NCBI GenBank assembly: GCA_964597445.1
Contig: CAZQXO010000048.1
Span: forward strand, 1 to 15,174
Direction: 5' to 3'
Source of the DNA: UBA10649 sp964597445
GTDB taxonomy: Bacteria > Actinomycetota > Actinomycetes > S36-B12
Length of the DNA stretch: 15,174 nucleotides
This document shows positions 14,321 to 15,174 of this stretch, one piece after another; position 1 is the stretch's first letter; each line of letters begins with the position of its first letter. The translations under genes were made by a program, and so were the position numbers. The notes below the pieces were generated by a model. It saw only the letters and a program-made list of their open reading frames with translations, was not told the DNA's origin and did not search any database.

Positions 14321-14337
14321 TGCCCCCGGCGGGGGCA
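14321..14337. terminator. strong hairpin downstream of the HNH-HIRAN gene
   Basis: TGCCCCC (14321-14327), loop GGC, GGGGGCA (14331-14337): a perfect 7-bp GC-rich stem. It lies in the 203-base stretch between the HNH-HIRAN stop and the tRNA fragment, where no gene is seen. It is not followed by a T tract, so it may act as a factor-dependent or weak terminator. Confidence 0.45.
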
Positions 14338-14407
14338 GTTACGCCCCCCAGGTCCTCCATTTCCCTCATAGAGCCACCTCGGGCTGCCGATTTTCCCCTC
14401 ATGGCTA

Positions 14408-14435
14408 GCGGGTTCAAGTCCCGTCACTCACCCCA
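14408..14435 (+). other. 3' fragment of tRNA-His: probable attachment site (island border)
   Basis: The T stem-loop is GCGGG-TTCAAGT-CCCGT (14408-14424). The 7-base acceptor strand CACTCAC (14425-14431), C73 (14432) and CCA (14433-14435) follow. A C at position 73 is the mark of tRNA-His. The bases before 14408 do not form the rest of a tRNA: no GTGAGTG acceptor start, D arm or GTG anticodon arm is present. Integrases that use tRNA genes leave such a 3' copy at the far end of the element while the intact gene stays at the other end. The DNA to the left is therefore the island. The opposing chromosomal gene ends only ten bases to the right. Confidence 0.75.
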
Positions 14436-14445
14436 ACGTCGCAGG

Positions 14446-15174
14446 TCAGCGGGTGCGCGCTCGAACGTAGTCATCGATGACGTACTCGCCCAGCTGTTCG
14501 GTCGAGGGAGCGAGCACCCGGCCACCGTTGCGGCGGGCCATCTGGTCGAGGAACCGAGCCAGCCGCGGCTCGTCCCCCAGCCGGAACCAGCTGATCGCGA
14601 CCCGTCGTCGGGTCATCGCGTCGACCTGGGCCACCGTCTGAGTGATCGTCTCCTGGGTCGGGGGCCAGTCGAACCACCAGCCGCCGTCAGGGCTCAGGTG
14701 GGCCGTCGGCTCACCGTCGGTCACGACCATGACAATGCGCTCGGCACCCGGATGCCGATCGAGGAACCGCCCGGCGAGCATGAGGGCGTGCTGCAGGTTC
14801 GTCCCTTGAATCTCACTGGCCTGCAGGTTCGGGATCTCCATCGGGTCGACGACCCGCGCCATGTTGGCGAAGCCGATCACCTGCAGGGCGTCGAGCGGGA
14901 AGCTCGTCGAGGTCAGCGAGTGCAGGGCCAGGGCCATCGTCTTGGCCGCACTCCAGGTGTCGTTCATGACCATCGAGAAGGACTGGTCGACCAGCAGGGC
15001 GACGGCCGCCCGCGTCACGGTCTCGGTCTCCGCCACCGCGAAGTCGTCCGGATCCAGGGCTGCGCCGCCCCCGGTCGCGAGCCGACGTCGGGTGGCGTTC
15101 TGGAGAGTGCGCACCACGTCGATCGACTCCTCGTCGCCGAAGCGCCAGTCGCGATGGGTGCCCGTCGCCTCGCC
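14446..15174 (-). CDS. von Willebrand factor A domain protein (C-terminal part)
   Basis: The frame is open through the right edge (the first visible residues read THRDWRFGDEESIDVVRTLQ), so the start lies outside the window. About 242 residues are visible. The VWA domain has the metal-ion-dependent adhesion site residues DQSFSM (DxSxS), a conserved Thr in the GTNLQHAL stretch, and VVTDGEP. A metal-bound VWA fold usually mediates protein-protein contacts. In many actinobacteria this kind of VWA protein is long, cytoplasmic and encoded near a MoxR/Mg-chelatase-type AAA ATPase, but no such partner can be seen here. No signal peptide or membrane helix is visible. It lies beyond the tRNA-His scar and is probably host chromosome. 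Confidence 0.85.
   Translation of the reverse strand, partial: GEATGTHRDWRFGDEESIDVVRTLQNATRRRLATGGGAALDPDDFAVAETETVTRAAVALLVDQSFSMVMNDTWSAAKTMALALHSLTSTSFPLDALQVIGFANMARVVDPMEIPNLQASEIQGTNLQHALMLAGRFLDRHPGAERIVMVVTDGEPTAHLSPDGGWWFDWPPTQETITQTVAQVDAMTRRRVAISWFRLGDEPRLARFLDQMARRNGGRVLAPSTEQLGEYVIDDYVRARTR

Noticed and set aside
14380..14435. A complete tRNA gene
   Set aside because: Only the T arm and acceptor 3' strand are present. No matching 5' acceptor, D arm or anticodon arm can be found upstream.
1..15174. CRISPR array or toxin-antitoxin pair
   Set aside because: No regularly spaced repeats of CRISPR type were seen. The 7103-7121 palindrome resembles an operator, but no toxin or antitoxin gene lies next to it.

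Overview
The window is GC-rich and gene-dense, with GTG starts, ATGA-coupled genes, Excalibur, IPT/TIG and HATPase_c_2 proteins and high-GC codon choice. This points to an actinobacterium, probably Micrococcales or Propionibacteriales. The species cannot be told from the sequence.

Bases 1-4078 form a unit transposon of the IS481 family, bounded by perfect 19-bp inverted repeats (1-19 and 4060-4078). All its genes are on the minus strand: a 14-codon leader peptide, an ABC-F ATPase, a major-facilitator efflux protein and the DDE transposase. The three large genes are joined by two ATGA stop/start overlaps, so transposase and cargo form one translationally coupled operon. An ABC-F protein paired with an efflux pump behind a leader peptide looks like inducible resistance to a ribosome-targeting antibiotic, comparable in logic to mef/msr operons. 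The transposon appears to sit in the 5' part of a small minus-strand gene (4079-4158).

Bases 4079-14435 are accessory DNA. An exported-protein operon comes first: a large secreted protein, a subtilase-like secreted protein with FnIII and IPT/TIG regions, a lipoprotein and a small anti-sigma-type ATPase. The first two share the same ribosome-binding site and start sequence, and a perfect 19-bp palindrome sits in front of the second. Next is a cluster of a secreted Excalibur-domain protein, a 79-residue unknown protein and an HNH nuclease with five identical-spacing zinc-knuckle fingers. A convergent unknown gene and a membrane-anchored HNH-HIRAN protein follow.

Bases 14408-14435 are the 3' end of a tRNA-His gene (T arm, acceptor strand, C73, CCA) with no 5' half next to it. 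This is the expected scar of an element integrated into tRNA-His, and it marks the right border of an island that extends left beyond the window. Beyond it lies what is probably chromosomal DNA, a von Willebrand A domain gene running off the right edge.

The most unusual items are the resistance transposon with its leader, the secreted protease operon, and two differently built HNH proteins in one island. None of the accessory functions can be proved from the sequence alone.
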